The notes: generated by a model from the letters alone, not told the origin. Shown: positions 32,737 to 41,119, counted from the stretch's first letter. The stretch is 64,000 nucleotides of DNA from Bradyrhizobium sp. Tv2a-2 (GCF_000472425.1 NZ_AXAI01000008.1:124001-188000); one strand, 5' to 3'. Translations and numbers: made by a program.

Positions 32737-32765
32737 GGTCTCCTTGATTGCCCTCTGCGAAGGGC
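32737..32765 (-). repeat. Start box and hairpin, 135-aa gene
   Basis: Box 32737-32746. Hairpin 32750-32765, stem GCCCT/AGGGC. Confidence 0.85.
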
Positions 32766-32768
32766 GGG

Positions 32769-32972
32769 TTACGGGTTGTATTCGTCGAGCAGGTAGAACG
32801 ATCCATCGTCGCGTCTGACGATGGTCCTTCGTTGACGGGCGTTGTCGTGCATGAAGTAGCTGCCGTCGGACCGCTGATAGACAGATCTATCCTGAGTCAT
32901 GGCGAGGACTGGTCGGCCACGGAAGTAGTGGTCGACCAGAATGGTCTGACGACCTAATGCCCTTTGTGCCAC
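32769..32972 (-). CDS. Small repeat-like protein
   Basis: 67 aa, GTG start overlapping the stop of the upstream gene. Repeating short units (SVYQRSDGSYFMHD, IVRRDDGSFYLLDE) suggest a beta-hairpin repeat as in small phage or envelope proteins. An internal start at 32900 is possible. Confidence 0.5.
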   Translation of the reverse strand: MAQRALGRQTILVDHYFRGRPVLAMTQDRSVYQRSDGSYFMHDNARQRRTIVRRDDGSFYLLDEYNP

Positions 32973-33307
32973 GACACGTTCCCATTGCTGTCGAAGTGGC
33001 CGTGGGTGCCGCCGGCCACCACCTTCTGATCGACGCGCCGGCCTGCCAGCTGTTCGGCGCGCGCGATCTGCTGCCGTGCCATGGCGGAGCCGGTCGCGAG
33101 CAGCCTGCGATATACGCAGGAATCGGTTACGCCGTTTCGCTCGGAGTTCGGAACCCCAGTGAAGGCAATTGCCCCCTGGGGTCCGACAACCGCCTTGACG
33201 GTGCCGTCAGCGAGACCGCGAGCGAACTTCTCAACCGTCCGCCGCACCTCCTCCTTGCGTTCCGCCAATGTCTGCTGCGGTCTGAAGGGCTTGCTGTCGC
33301 ATGGCAT
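32954..33307 (-). CDS. Hypothetical protein
   Basis: 117 aa from the ATG at 33307. The ribosome site is CAAGGAGAAAGAACA, a start box missing its final ACC. Helical N-terminus (AERKEEVRRTVEKFARGLAD), Gly-rich C-terminus with a conserved GTHGHFD. The longer frame upstream is a shadow of the HNH gene. Confidence 0.6.
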   Translation of the reverse strand: MPCDSKPFRPQQTLAERKEEVRRTVEKFARGLADGTVKAVVGPQGAIAFTGVPNSERNGVTDSCVYRRLLATGSAMARQQIARAEQLAGRRVDQKVVAGGTHGHFDSNGNVSWHKGH

Positions 33308-33860
33308 TGTTCTTTCTCCTTGTGATCCACGGGTTTTGTCTGTTGAGGTTCTGCTCTCGCTTGGTCGCCCACCGACAGTTGTCCGGCTCATAGTTCCCGT
33401 CATTATCAGGGTAACGATCCAGCGAGTGAGTGGGGCTTGGTCGCGGGCCTACGTCCGCGAGGAAGTCTTCGAATGAGTTGCGCCAGCGCTCGCACACCTT
33501 GATCCCGCGACCTCCATATCGATGGAAGCCGCGGTAACTCGGTCGTTCGCAACGATGGATCATGGCAGACCACGCCGCGTACTCTGGCGTAGCTTTCTTC
33601 TTGATGGTCTCAGATTGACCGTGGCGCGTGTTGATGCGTGAAAGCGCTTGGTTTCTGCACGCCTTGCACTGCTTGGACTGTCCGGCGGTGAGGAACCTGC
33701 GCTGCACTGGGCTCTCCGTCCCGCAATCGCATCGGCACAGCCAAAAGACCTGACTCTTTCCCTTGGCGTATGACTTGCTGTGCGAGTAGGAGAGGACGAG
33801 CCAGCGCCCAAAGCGCTGGCCCGTGAGGTCGGTTCTGATCGAACCGAATGACGCAACCAT
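33231..33860 (-). CDS. HNH homing-endonuclease-like protein
   Basis: 209 aa. An N-terminal zinc site (CRCDCG, CKAC) is followed by a block AAWSAMIHRCERPSYRGFHR then RYGGRGIKVCERWRNSFEDF and LDRYPDNDGNYEPDNCRWAT, the pattern of phage HNH/AP2-type endonucleases. It has no start box, begins 10 bases after the upstream stop, and overlaps the downstream gene by 77 bases. It looks like a recent insertion into the boxed operon. Confidence 0.8.
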   Translation of the reverse strand: MVASFGSIRTDLTGQRFGRWLVLSYSHSKSYAKGKSQVFWLCRCDCGTESPVQRRFLTAGQSKQCKACRNQALSRINTRHGQSETIKKKATPEYAAWSAMIHRCERPSYRGFHRYGGRGIKVCERWRNSFEDFLADVGPRPSPTHSLDRYPDNDGNYEPDNCRWATKREQNLNRQNPWITRRKNNAMRQQALQTAADIGGTQGGGAADG

Positions 33861-33870
33861 TTCCGCTCAC

Positions 33871-34722
33871 TCAGAACTCGAGCGCTGGCACTGGGGCTTC
33901 CGGCACGCTGGTGTCGGCCTGTAGATCGACGGTCTCAATCTCGACGACGGGCACGGCCGCCTCTGCCGGCTGCTCGATCTCGACCGGTGCCAGGTCGATC
34001 GCGCGACCCTCGTGGGTGGGGGCCTCGACTTCCTTGTGCTCGGCGTCGAGGTCGAGGAACGCTCCCCGGCCTTCAGTCAGCTTGCGGATCGAGGCCAGGT
34101 CGATCTCTGCCGCTCCTTGCTCACCGGCCTTGTTGATGGCGGTCGCGGCCTTGCGGGCAACCGCAACGACCTCGGACAAGCGCTCCTGCTGCGCGGGCGA
34201 GAGCATGGCGCCGAGTGATCGGGCCTTGTCGGCGGCATCGCGCACCTTCTTGACATCGAGGTTCTGCAAGCCGGCCTCCATGAGCCCGATCAAATCACGG
34301 ACCTCGCTGTTGATGGCGCGCGCGGCCTGAGCATCGTCCGCGGCCACGCGACCCGGGATGACGTAGATACCGATGCGCGTGGTCTTGGCGCGAGCGTTAA
34401 ACTCCTCAGCCAAGGACTGGGCCTCGGTCACTCTCTCCCCAAGCTGATCGGCTCGCTCTTCAGGACAGAGCAGGCCGAAAGCCGTCTGCACGCACAGGTT
34501 CGAGATGACCTGTCGCGCGCGGTTGCGGATCTTCGTGGCCTCCTCGTGCTCGGCCGGATCGGCAACCGTGCGCTCGGTCTCCCATTTCGCTCGCAGCTTG
34601 CCTTCCTCGTCGAGCGTGTCGGCCTCGATCGTGTTCTTGATGTACGAGACGTTGCCAGTGAGGGAGGTCTTGAGAACGACGAGCAGGCCGGGGCGGATGG
34701 TGGAAGCTTTGATCTCAGTCAT
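33871..34722 (-). CDS. Conserved-looking phage protein next to AAA+ ATPase
   Basis: 283 aa, mainly helical. Segments such as TGNVSYIKNTIEADTLDEEG, ATKIRNRARQVISNL and VRDLIGLMEAGLQNLDVKKV suggest a long folded rod; the C-terminal 70 residues are low-complexity Ala/Glu/Pro. It directly follows the AAA+ gene pair, so it may be a substrate or partner of that ATPase. Function unknown. Confidence 0.6.
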   Translation of the reverse strand: MTEIKASTIRPGLLVVLKTSLTGNVSYIKNTIEADTLDEEGKLRAKWETERTVADPAEHEEATKIRNRARQVISNLCVQTAFGLLCPEERADQLGERVTEAQSLAEEFNARAKTTRIGIYVIPGRVAADDAQAARAINSEVRDLIGLMEAGLQNLDVKKVRDAADKARSLGAMLSPAQQERLSEVVAVARKAATAINKAGEQGAAEIDLASIRKLTEGRGAFLDLDAEHKEVEAPTHEGRAIDLAPVEIEQPAEAAVPVVEIETVDLQADTSVPEAPVPALEF

Positions 34723-34726
34723 GGAT

Positions 34727-34757
34727 GGTCTCCTTGTGATGCGGTCTGCGAAACCGC
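34727..34757 (-). repeat. Start box and hairpin, 283-aa gene
   Basis: Box 34727-34736. Hairpin 34741-34757, stem GCGGT/ACCGC. Confidence 0.9.
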
Positions 34758-34773
34758 GTTGGTGGTGGGTGGT

Positions 34774-34950
34774 TCAGTTCCAGATGGTCAGGCGTTGCCG
34801 CCTGCAGTTTGCGACGGAGCGAGCAAGCTCCGCCGTATCGCATGCGATCGGCAGCCCGCGGGCATCGCGGGCGATGCGCCATACACCAAGCCGATCGGTA
34901 TACATGGCGATCCAGCCGCCATGCGTGTTGCTGTAGATCGTGTCGGCCAT
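34774..34950 (-). CDS. Small protein
   Basis: 58 aa, MADTIYSNTHGGWIAMYTDR start, a compact beta hairpin then a helix with CRRQRLTIWN end. It lies 9 bases after the AAA+ stop and without its own box, so it should be coupled to the ATPase. Confidence 0.5.
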   Translation of the reverse strand: MADTIYSNTHGGWIAMYTDRLGVWRIARDARGLPIACDTAELARSVANCRRQRLTIWN

Positions 34951-34959
34951 GCTGTGACC

Positions 34960-36642
34960 TTAGAGGTCCAGCGCGCGGCCGCCGGAGACGGCCGCCAACT
35001 CGACGACGTTCTCAGGCGCGGAGGCAAAGCGGGCCCGCTTCTCGGCCCACTCCTTCAGCTTTTTGATCTTGGCCTCGGCGGTCTGGGCTAGCGGCGTCGT
35101 GGCCTTGGCGCACTTGACGAGGTCGGCGACCTTGATCGGCCGCTCGCCGTCGGCGAAGGCGGCGAACATGGCGCTGGGGACGAGCTCGGCGATCTCCGAT
35201 CCGGTGAATTTATCGGTCGCCGCCACGATCAGTGGCAAATCGTCCTGATCGAGGTCGTCGAGCTTCCGCCCCTTGGCCTTGAGCGCCGCCCGCAACACCT
35301 CCAGGCGCTCCCGCTTGTTCGGCAGGTCGACGAAGAACAATTCGTCAAACCGGCCCTTGCGCAGGAACTCGGGCGCATTGGTCGTTATGCTGTCGAGATC
35401 GTTGGCGGTGGCGATGACAAAGGCCTCGTGCGGCTCGTTCATCCACTGCAGCAGCGCGCCGAGTTGGTCGCTCGACACGCCGCCATCGGCTGCGCCGCCG
35501 GTGGCGCCAGCGAGCGCCTTCTCGACCTCGTCGATCAGGAGCACGCAACGCCCAATCGCTTCGATGGTGCGAAGCGCCTTGCGTAGGTTGGCCTCACTCT
35601 CACCAACGAACTTGCCCTTGAGGGCGCCGAGGTCGAGCTTGATCAACGGACAGCCGAATGCCGAGGCGAGTGCCTTGGCGGTCAGCGTCTTGCCGCAGCC
35701 GGGGATGCCGCCGAGGAAGCAGCCCTTGGGCGGCGGCAGGCCATAGGCGCGGGCCTTCGCGCTGTACGCCAGCTTGCGCTCCAACGCCCACGCCTTGAGG
35801 ACTTCGAGACCGCCGACGCCGTCGATGCCGTCGGGCAGGGGGTCCATCCACTCCAACACGCCCGACTTGGAGATGACGCGCTTTTTCTCCTTGGTCACGG
35901 CGATCGGGTCGATCTTGCGCAGCTGCACCAGGCTCTTGGCGTAGCAGGCCTGAGCCTCCTCACCGGAGAGGCCGGTCGCAGCATCAATCGCCGCATCCCG
36001 AACGCCGTTGGGTGCGGCGAGCGCGCGCATCGGCTTGGTGGGATCAGGGATAGGCATCCGCGTTGCCGCATCGAGGATCGGCTTGCCGGTGTCCGGATCG
36101 ACCTTGTTCTCGAACTCAGGCAACGAGTTGATCTGGGCATCGAGCAGGGCCGCAACCTCGTTGCGGTCCGGCATCGGCCATTCGATCACGGTGGCATGGT
36201 TGCCGAGCTCGGCCGGCACGTCGCCCGAGGGCGAGATCACGATCAGGGCCTGTGCTGCATCGCGCGGCATGCCGGGCAGGTCGAGGGCCAGGTTGCGCAC
36301 CTGACGGCAGGTCACCATGCCGCCAGGGCCGACGATCCACGGCGGCAGGTCGCGCATGATCCATGCGCCGCGATCGCTCTTGGCCTCCGCGCGGCTCCGG
36401 ATCACCTTCAAGGTCTCGCCGATGTCCATCGTCTCGGGGCCGAACTCATTCTGCTCGCCCTTGACATCGACGACGCCGCGGCCGCAGTCCCACGATCTCG
36501 GGATATAGCCGGCGGCGATCGCCGCCTCCTTGAGGTACTTCTCGACCCGGGGCTCCTCTTTCGTCACGATCCAGATCAACGGATTGCGCGCGCGAAGCAG
36601 GAAGGCGACGTCGGCCGCCACTTCTTCAGACTTGGTTTTCAC
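34960..36642 (-). CDS. AAA+ ATPase, Ycf46/VPS4-like
   Basis: 560 aa, GTG start behind a start box. A 200-residue N-terminal domain (PLIWIVTKEEPRVEKYLKEA) precedes a second segment and the AAA+ core: Walker A GIPGCGKT (312-319), pore loop KGKFVGESE, Walker B VLLIDEVEK (367-375), sensor-1 TAND, arginine-finger region RKGRFDELFF. Ycf46-like ATPases are common but little understood; a chaperone- or disassembly-like role is inferred. It heads a pair with the 283-aa protein. Confidence 0.88.
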   Translation of the reverse strand: MKTKSEEVAADVAFLLRARNPLIWIVTKEEPRVEKYLKEAAIAAGYIPRSWDCGRGVVDVKGEQNEFGPETMDIGETLKVIRSRAEAKSDRGAWIMRDLPPWIVGPGGMVTCRQVRNLALDLPGMPRDAAQALIVISPSGDVPAELGNHATVIEWPMPDRNEVAALLDAQINSLPEFENKVDPDTGKPILDAATRMPIPDPTKPMRALAAPNGVRDAAIDAATGLSGEEAQACYAKSLVQLRKIDPIAVTKEKKRVISKSGVLEWMDPLPDGIDGVGGLEVLKAWALERKLAYSAKARAYGLPPPKGCFLGGIPGCGKTLTAKALASAFGCPLIKLDLGALKGKFVGESEANLRKALRTIEAIGRCVLLIDEVEKALAGATGGAADGGVSSDQLGALLQWMNEPHEAFVIATANDLDSITTNAPEFLRKGRFDELFFVDLPNKRERLEVLRAALKAKGRKLDDLDQDDLPLIVAATDKFTGSEIAELVPSAMFAAFADGERPIKVADLVKCAKATTPLAQTAEAKIKKLKEWAEKRARFASAPENVVELAAVSGGRALDL

Positions 36643-36646
36643 GATT

Positions 36647-36688
36647 GGTCTCCTTGGAGGGAAATGCCGGGCGCTGCGAACGCCCGGC
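36647..36688 (-). repeat. Start box and hairpin, AAA+ gene
   Basis: Box 36647-36656. Hairpin 36666-36688 with an 8-bp stem GCCGGGCG/CGCCCGGC. Confidence 0.9.
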
Positions 36689-36697
36689 GGGTTGAAG

Positions 36698-37792
36698 TCA
36701 GATGTGGCAGTCGACGACGGCGAGCCAGGTCTCCGGGGGCAGGTCGTCAAGCAGCTTGGCGAACTCCTCGTCCCAGACGTCGCCGTCCTTCTCGTTGGAT
36801 ACGCAGGCGAACCAGCCCATCTCGCCTCGTTCGTACCATTGGCCGTCTTTCACGACGGCGAAGGTCTGCACGGCGCGGCGTCGGGCGCGGGTGGCCACCT
36901 GAGCCCGTGTCATCCAGAACTTCTTGATGACATCGTCATCATCGAAGAAGCCGATTATCTCGGCTTTCTTGAGGTCCTCGATCGGGGGCTGGCTCCAGTA
37001 TGATTCGCGGGTCTGCTCGATGTCGCCGCCGCACTCCTCCTTGACTGTATCCCACGACTTGTAGGAGCGGCCGGCGATGACCTCCTGCGCTTTATCGAAC
37101 TGCTTCAGTGCAGCGACCTCCGCCTCGTTGCGGAGCGCTTCGAGCGGGATGTCCTTGAGCTGGGCGACGTTGCCGACGTTCTTCCACCTCGACGGCCACT
37201 TCGTCTTTACGCCTTTGCCGTTGCAGTGAGGGCAGGGCCTCGGGCCGTCATCGCGCAATTGCTTCCCCTTGTGACAGAAGTCGCAAATCTCCTCATTGTC
37301 AGGGTCAGTCTCCGGCTGATAGTTCGGGGCGAACATGCCAGCCCAGCGGCCGCCGATCGTCCAGCCATCCCATTTCGCATTGGGGTTGGTGTGGCGATAG
37401 AAGCGGCCGTCGCGCTCGAAGGCGCCGAAATAGTCGGTAGCGCATTCGGCCGGCGTCGCATAGCCGAGGCCGTGCTGGCGGGCCTCCACGGCCGGCAACT
37501 CCAGCTCGACGGCGCCATCCGGTAGCTTGAACTCCTTGTCACCCCAGCTCTGATCTGGAACTTCGACATAGAAACATGGGTCGTATCGATCCAGGAACGT
37601 GCCGCACACGAGCTTCACCACGGACACCGGCTTGTTGAACTGCTCCATGACCTCGTCGGTCTTGTCCACGTCGATGACGTATTGGTCGTCAATTCCCGTG
37701 CACTCGAACTCGTGGAACGGCTGTAGGATCGGGCGGAGGCTCTCCTCGTCGAGCTTGGTGGGAGAGATGACGAGAACGGTAAAGTGACTCAT
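36698..37792 (-). CDS. Conserved phage protein with DnaJ-like zinc motif
   Basis: 364 aa. N-terminus MSHFTVLVISPTKLDEESLR with a short acidic segment near 45 (VIDVDKTDEVMEQF). A central zinc site CDFCHKG ... CPHCNGKG is of the DnaJ zinc-finger type. I recall similar proteins in other siphophage early regions but no assigned function. Confidence 0.65.
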   Translation of the reverse strand: MSHFTVLVISPTKLDEESLRPILQPFHEFECTGIDDQYVIDVDKTDEVMEQFNKPVSVVKLVCGTFLDRYDPCFYVEVPDQSWGDKEFKLPDGAVELELPAVEARQHGLGYATPAECATDYFGAFERDGRFYRHTNPNAKWDGWTIGGRWAGMFAPNYQPETDPDNEEICDFCHKGKQLRDDGPRPCPHCNGKGVKTKWPSRWKNVGNVAQLKDIPLEALRNEAEVAALKQFDKAQEVIAGRSYKSWDTVKEECGGDIEQTRESYWSQPPIEDLKKAEIIGFFDDDDVIKKFWMTRAQVATRARRRAVQTFAVVKDGQWYERGEMGWFACVSNEKDGDVWDEEFAKLLDDLPPETWLAVVDCHI

Positions 37793-37797
37793 AGTCT

Positions 37798-37830
37798 GGT
37801 CTCCTTGAATTGGCGTCTGCGAAACGCCAA
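37798..37830 (-). repeat. Start box and hairpin, 364-aa gene
   Basis: Box 37798-37807. Hairpin 37810-37830, stem TTGGCGT/ACGCCAA. Confidence 0.9.
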
Positions 37831-37840
37831 GCGGTTGGGG

Positions 37841-38383
37841 TTAGTGGAAGTCGACGGCGCCATTATCGGAGGCCATCTCGAAGGCTTTGCGCCAGTCACG
37901 GTACTTGGCGATGAACCAGTCACCGTCCAGCAACGACTGAGCCCATTGTTCGGCCTTCTCTTGGTGTTCCGCAAAGTCCTTGGCGAGCTTGGCCGAGACG
38001 ACGGGTCCGATTGTCCCTTCGTTGTCGGCGAAGTTGATCAGCTCGGCGAACGGACCGGTCTGCCCGTTCCAGCAGGCGACGCAATGGCTCTCGCGTTGCC
38101 CGACTTGTCCATCGTAATGGCCGAGCGGATAACCGGCCATCTTGGCCAGCTGCTCGCGCCATGCGTTGTAGCCGCTGTAAGAGCCGGCGCGGAAGCCGAA
38201 GCTATCGGCGCAGTCATAAACCGCGCCAGTTTCGATCCCGGCCGTGCGACCGGGCCAGTTCTGTTCGGTCCATTCGATGACCGAGGCAGTCGCCTGAAAT
38301 CCGTCATCGTAAAAACCATCCTCATCGAGGGTTGGGTTTTCGATCTTGGTCAGGCGCGTGTAGGCAGTGATATCGAGTCCCAT
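37841..38383 (-). CDS. Conserved phage protein
   Basis: 180 aa from the ATG at 38383. MGLDITAYTRLTKIENPTLD, then YCDxxxx-like Cys pairs and RAGSYSGYNAWREQLAKMAG, a motif found in many phage early proteins. Function unknown. Confidence 0.7.
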   Translation of the reverse strand: MGLDITAYTRLTKIENPTLDEDGFYDDGFQATASVIEWTEQNWPGRTAGIETGAVYDCADSFGFRAGSYSGYNAWREQLAKMAGYPLGHYDGQVGQRESHCVACWNGQTGPFAELINFADNEGTIGPVVSAKLAKDFAEHQEKAEQWAQSLLDGDWFIAKYRDWRKAFEMASDNGAVDFH

Positions 38384-38388
38384 TTGGT

Positions 38389-38417
38389 GGTCTCCTTGTT
38401 GGCGTCTGCGAAACGCC
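38389..38417 (-). repeat. Start box and hairpin, 180-aa gene
   Basis: Box 38389-38398. Hairpin 38401-38417, stem GGCGT/ACGCC. Confidence 0.9.
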
Positions 38418-38430
38418 GTTGGTGGTGGGT

Positions 38431-38523
38431 TTAGAGCAGGCCGAGGGCTACAGCGAAACCGATCGCGATACCGATCAGAAGAAACACGGCATCGCGCTCG
38501 ATGGAGGCGGGTTTCAGGTGCAT
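38431..38523 (-). CDS. 30-aa membrane peptide
   Basis: MHLKPASIERDAVFLLIGIA and a hydrophobic rest form a single helix with a charged N-terminus. It overlaps the upstream stop. Tiny but with a sensible composition. Confidence 0.5.
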   Translation of the reverse strand: MHLKPASIERDAVFLLIGIAIGFAVALGLL

Positions 38524-38900
38524 GGCTGCTCCATGCAGTCTGCAATGAACGCCACCGCCGGCTGGTCGATCGAGTGCTTCTTGAGCAGGCGCACGATGTC
38601 TGGCCTCGTGTAGAATCCGGGTTTGACACCGTGGTGGTTGGCGGGGACCATGATCGGAGGGACGGTCAGGTCGCCGGTGAGTTCGGCCTCATCGAGAACG
38701 TGCCATTCATCGCCGCGTTGCGATTGACGCTCCCAATAGACGCGAGCTAGATCATCGTCGGCTGGCCGGTCCTCCGAGAACTCCTGAGACCAATTTTGAT
38801 CGCAATAGGCGAAATTGGCGGCCTCTGCCGAGGCCTGTGAGGTGTGCACCGAGAAGTCGGTGCCGTGCCGGTGGTCAATGATCAGAACCCAGACTTTCAT
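38514..38900 (-). CDS. Hypothetical protein, MKxWVL family copy A
   Basis: 128 aa. MKVWVLIIDHRHGTDFSVHT opens it. The next gene upstream begins MKIWVLSTCVPD and has the same size class of N-terminal domain, so this looks like a divergent tandem duplicate. Aromatic and acidic centre. Function unknown. Confidence 0.6.
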   Translation of the reverse strand: MKVWVLIIDHRHGTDFSVHTSQASAEAANFAYCDQNWSQEFSEDRPADDDLARVYWERQSQRGDEWHVLDEAELTGDLTVPPIMVPANHHGVKPGFYTRPDIVRLLKKHSIDQPAVAFIADCMEQPCT

Positions 38901-39205
38901 TATTTCCTCCAAAATGTCAGCATGACGATCAGCGTTGCCAGCAGCGGCACCTTGACCTCGTGCTCGGTGATTTCCCACTGGCCCCACGAAGATCCGAGGA
39001 TGTCTTTCAGCTCCTCGTGGGCGTCGAACGGGTCGTCGGGGAAATCGCGCTTGTTGCCATCCTCGTCGTTGGGCTCGGCGCGCTCCCACTCGCCGCGCAT
39101 CACCTGCTCGAATGCGTTGTCGGCTTCCTCGACCGAAGTGAACACGCGCGGCCAACAGGGCTCGGGATCGTCGGGAACGCAGGTTGAGAGGACCCAGATT
39201 TTCAT
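38900..39205 (-). CDS. Hypothetical protein, MKxWVL family copy B
   Basis: 101 aa. MKIWVLSTCVPDDPEPCWPR, an N-terminal beta-hairpin domain as in copy A, then a hydrophobic C-terminal segment (LLATLIVMLTFW). Its stop overlaps copy A's start. Confidence 0.6.
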   Translation of the reverse strand: MKIWVLSTCVPDDPEPCWPRVFTSVEEADNAFEQVMRGEWERAEPNDEDGNKRDFPDDPFDAHEELKDILGSSWGQWEITEHEVKVPLLATLIVMLTFWRK

Positions 39206-39426
39206 GACTGGGCCTCTTTGATCAGCTGTTCGCCCACATAGGCGCTATCACCGGCCCAAGCGCCGGTGACGCGCTCGGGGCCGGTGGTCTCCCAGTCGGC
39301 CTTCTGCCCCTCCCAGTCGTCGTTCTCGGCGTCCATCTTGAGCGCCGCTTCGAGGTCTGGTGCTTCGTACGTCTCATGCCGATAGTGCGGAACGTCATAC
39401 GTCCGCTCGATGGTGAACTTAGGCAT
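39202..39426 (-). CDS. Small hypothetical protein
   Basis: 74 aa. MPKFTIERTYDVPHYRHETY, then a helical acidic centre. Preceded by a start box. Function unknown. Confidence 0.6.
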   Translation of the reverse strand: MPKFTIERTYDVPHYRHETYEAPDLEAALKMDAENDDWEGQKADWETTGPERVTGAWAGDSAYVGEQLIKEAQS

Positions 39427-39430
39427 TGTT

Positions 39431-39462
39431 GGTCTCCTTGCCTTGTGGCGCCTGCGAGCGCC
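39431..39462 (-). repeat. Start box and hairpin, 74-aa gene
   Basis: Box 39431-39440. Hairpin 39447-39462, stem GGCGC/GCGCC. Confidence 0.85.
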
Positions 39463-39470
39463 GTTGGTGA

Positions 39471-40277
39471 TTACTCGATAACAGCCTTGATCTCATCGAT
39501 CACGGCGTCCCACAGCTCGTTGTAGGTGCCGCCGGTTGGCACTTCGTCTTGCTCGTCGGGGCCGAGGTCACGGTAGTGGCTTTTAGTGACGCTCCGGCTT
39601 TCGATCTCCGCCATCCGCTTCAGTATATTTATGAGGGCTATTGCATATGCGCTTGTCGGCCGATCGACATCTATCAATGCGTCACGGTAACGCTGCAACG
39701 GTCCAAGACTTGGGACCACTGCGAAGAACTGCGATGGAGGCCCGTCGGTCTCGTCGAAGACGTTGACGATGGTTATCGGATCGCCGTCCTTGTCGCGCTT
39801 GCCGGTATCGATCACGACGGTGATGGTGATGCCTTGGTCACCGGCGTAGCGTTCGATCGAGTCGATCGTTCCCTTCGCGCCTGGCTCGACCTCTTGGTAG
39901 GCGCCCTCGTGGTCTTCGCCCGAGCAGTCACAGAGCATGCGGACGGCCTGTCCGACGCTGAAGCCGAAGGCTTCCTTGAGTGTGCCGGTCTCTGGCTCCT
40001 CCTTGCTGTCGAGCTTCTGCAGGGTCTCGATCAGGTCCCGGGACGCCTTCGCGTCCTCCTCCCGGCCGTTCTCGTCGTCGATGCCATGCATAAGGCTCAG
40101 GGCTGCGATGATGTGGTCGCCGTGATCCAGAAAGATCTTCTCGATCGCCTGTAGTCGGTCGATCTCGGCGAGAGCGAGGTCCGCCTGCTTATCGGGCTGA
40201 TCATATGCATCCTCCGGCACCACAATGTTGAGTGCGGAGAGAATGCTATCGGTGAAGTCGGTGCAGCTGTAGGTCAC
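39471..40277 (-). CDS. Acidic hypothetical protein
   Basis: 268 aa, GTG start. Helical N-terminal half with LALAEIDRLQAIEKIFLDHG; a Cys motif (MLCDCSGED) and a DGDPITIVNVFDETDG segment follow. Strongly acidic throughout. No family recognised. Confidence 0.55.
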   Translation of the reverse strand: MTYSCTDFTDSILSALNIVVPEDAYDQPDKQADLALAEIDRLQAIEKIFLDHGDHIIAALSLMHGIDDENGREEDAKASRDLIETLQKLDSKEEPETGTLKEAFGFSVGQAVRMLCDCSGEDHEGAYQEVEPGAKGTIDSIERYAGDQGITITVVIDTGKRDKDGDPITIVNVFDETDGPPSQFFAVVPSLGPLQRYRDALIDVDRPTSAYAIALINILKRMAEIESRSVTKSHYRDLGPDEQDEVPTGGTYNELWDAVIDEIKAVIE

Positions 40278-40290
40278 GACTGTTCCTCCT

Positions 40291-40392
40291 TCAAAACAAG
40301 AGCCAGAACAGCAGCGCGACGAGGACGCCGATGACGCCGATGATAATCAGCAGCGCGTAAAGCGGCGCGCTATCCGACATGCGATAGTTCAT
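40291..40392 (-). CDS. 33-aa membrane peptide
   Basis: MNYRMSDSAPLYALLIIIGV begins it, with one transmembrane helix to the end (ALLFWLLF). Start box 7 bases upstream. Compare the 33-aa peptide at 8995-9096. Confidence 0.65.
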   Translation of the reverse strand: MNYRMSDSAPLYALLIIIGVIGVLVALLFWLLF

Positions 40393-40399
40393 GATGGTT

Positions 40400-40429
40400 G
40401 GTCTCCTTGTGATAGGGCCTGCGAAGCCC
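40400..40429 (-). repeat. Start box and hairpin, 33-aa peptide
   Basis: Box 40400-40409. Hairpin 40415-40429, stem GGGC/GCCC. Confidence 0.85.
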
Positions 40430-40433
40430 GTTG

Positions 40434-40832
40434 CTAGTGAGTCTTCTTTTCGATGGTGCCGCGATCAAGAAGAACGGGAGCGAACTTGCGGCAGTAGGCC
40501 TCCCTGTTCCTGGACGCCGTGGCCATATAGTCGACAGTCTCGTTGACGAAGCGCGTCACCTCCGGAATGAGCATGGCGCGGTCGTAGTCAGTACCCATGC
40601 CAACCTTGAGGGCCTCGATAGCTGCGGTGCCGATTCTGTCGTCGACACCCATCTGGTCGCCGAGCTTGCTGAGCGACCCTCGGACGACAGAGTATCCGCA
40701 GATATTCGCGACTGAGAGCGAACCGAGCTCGATCGTGATGTAGGATTTCTCCTCATCCGTCAGCGGCGCTGCGCTTGCCGGTGAGATGATGATTGACGCA
40801 ATAAGTGCCGTGACAGCTATAAGCTTGTTCAT
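40434..40832 (-). CDS. Small secreted protein
   Basis: 132 aa from the ATG at 40832. Signal peptide MNKLIAVTALIASIIISPAS ending ASA; the mature part is helical with a single Cys pair. Possibly periplasmic. Function unknown. Confidence 0.65.
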   Translation of the reverse strand: MNKLIAVTALIASIIISPASAAPLTDEEKSYITIELGSLSVANICGYSVVRGSLSKLGDQMGVDDRIGTAAIEALKVGMGTDYDRAMLIPEVTRFVNETVDYMATASRNREAYCRKFAPVLLDRGTIEKKTH

Positions 40833-40839
40833 TGGCTTT

Positions 40840-40866
40840 GGTCTCCTTGGTGGGCCTGCGAAGCCC
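40840..40866 (-). repeat. Start box and hairpin, secreted protein
   Basis: Box 40840-40849. Hairpin 40852-40866, stem GGGC/GCCC, same as the preceding unit. Confidence 0.85.
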
Positions 40867-40875
40867 GGCTGGTGA

Positions 40876-41115
40876 TTAGAGGTTCCTGACGATGACATCG
40901 TTGCGGTAGGCGGCCATCCGCTTGGAATTGCCGCCAGAGCGAACGACGCCGCGGCCAAGCGAACCGCCGGTCTTTTCCTCGAACTTGTCGGCGATGTAGC
41001 GCCGCAGCTCGTGGCCGTCCCAGTCCTCCGGCATTCGAGGGATGTTCTCGATGATCTCCTCCACGATGGCGGTCGTCAGATCGTTGACGAACTGGATCTT
41101 GGTTGGCGCATCCAT
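40876..41115 (-). CDS. Small helical protein
   Basis: 79 aa, MDAPTKIQFVNDLTTAIVEE start, coiled N-terminal helix then a Gly/Arg-rich end. Function unknown. Confidence 0.55.
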   Translation of the reverse strand: MDAPTKIQFVNDLTTAIVEEIIENIPRMPEDWDGHELRRYIADKFEEKTGGSLGRGVVRSGGNSKRMAAYRNDVIVRNL

Positions 41116-41119
41116 TGCT

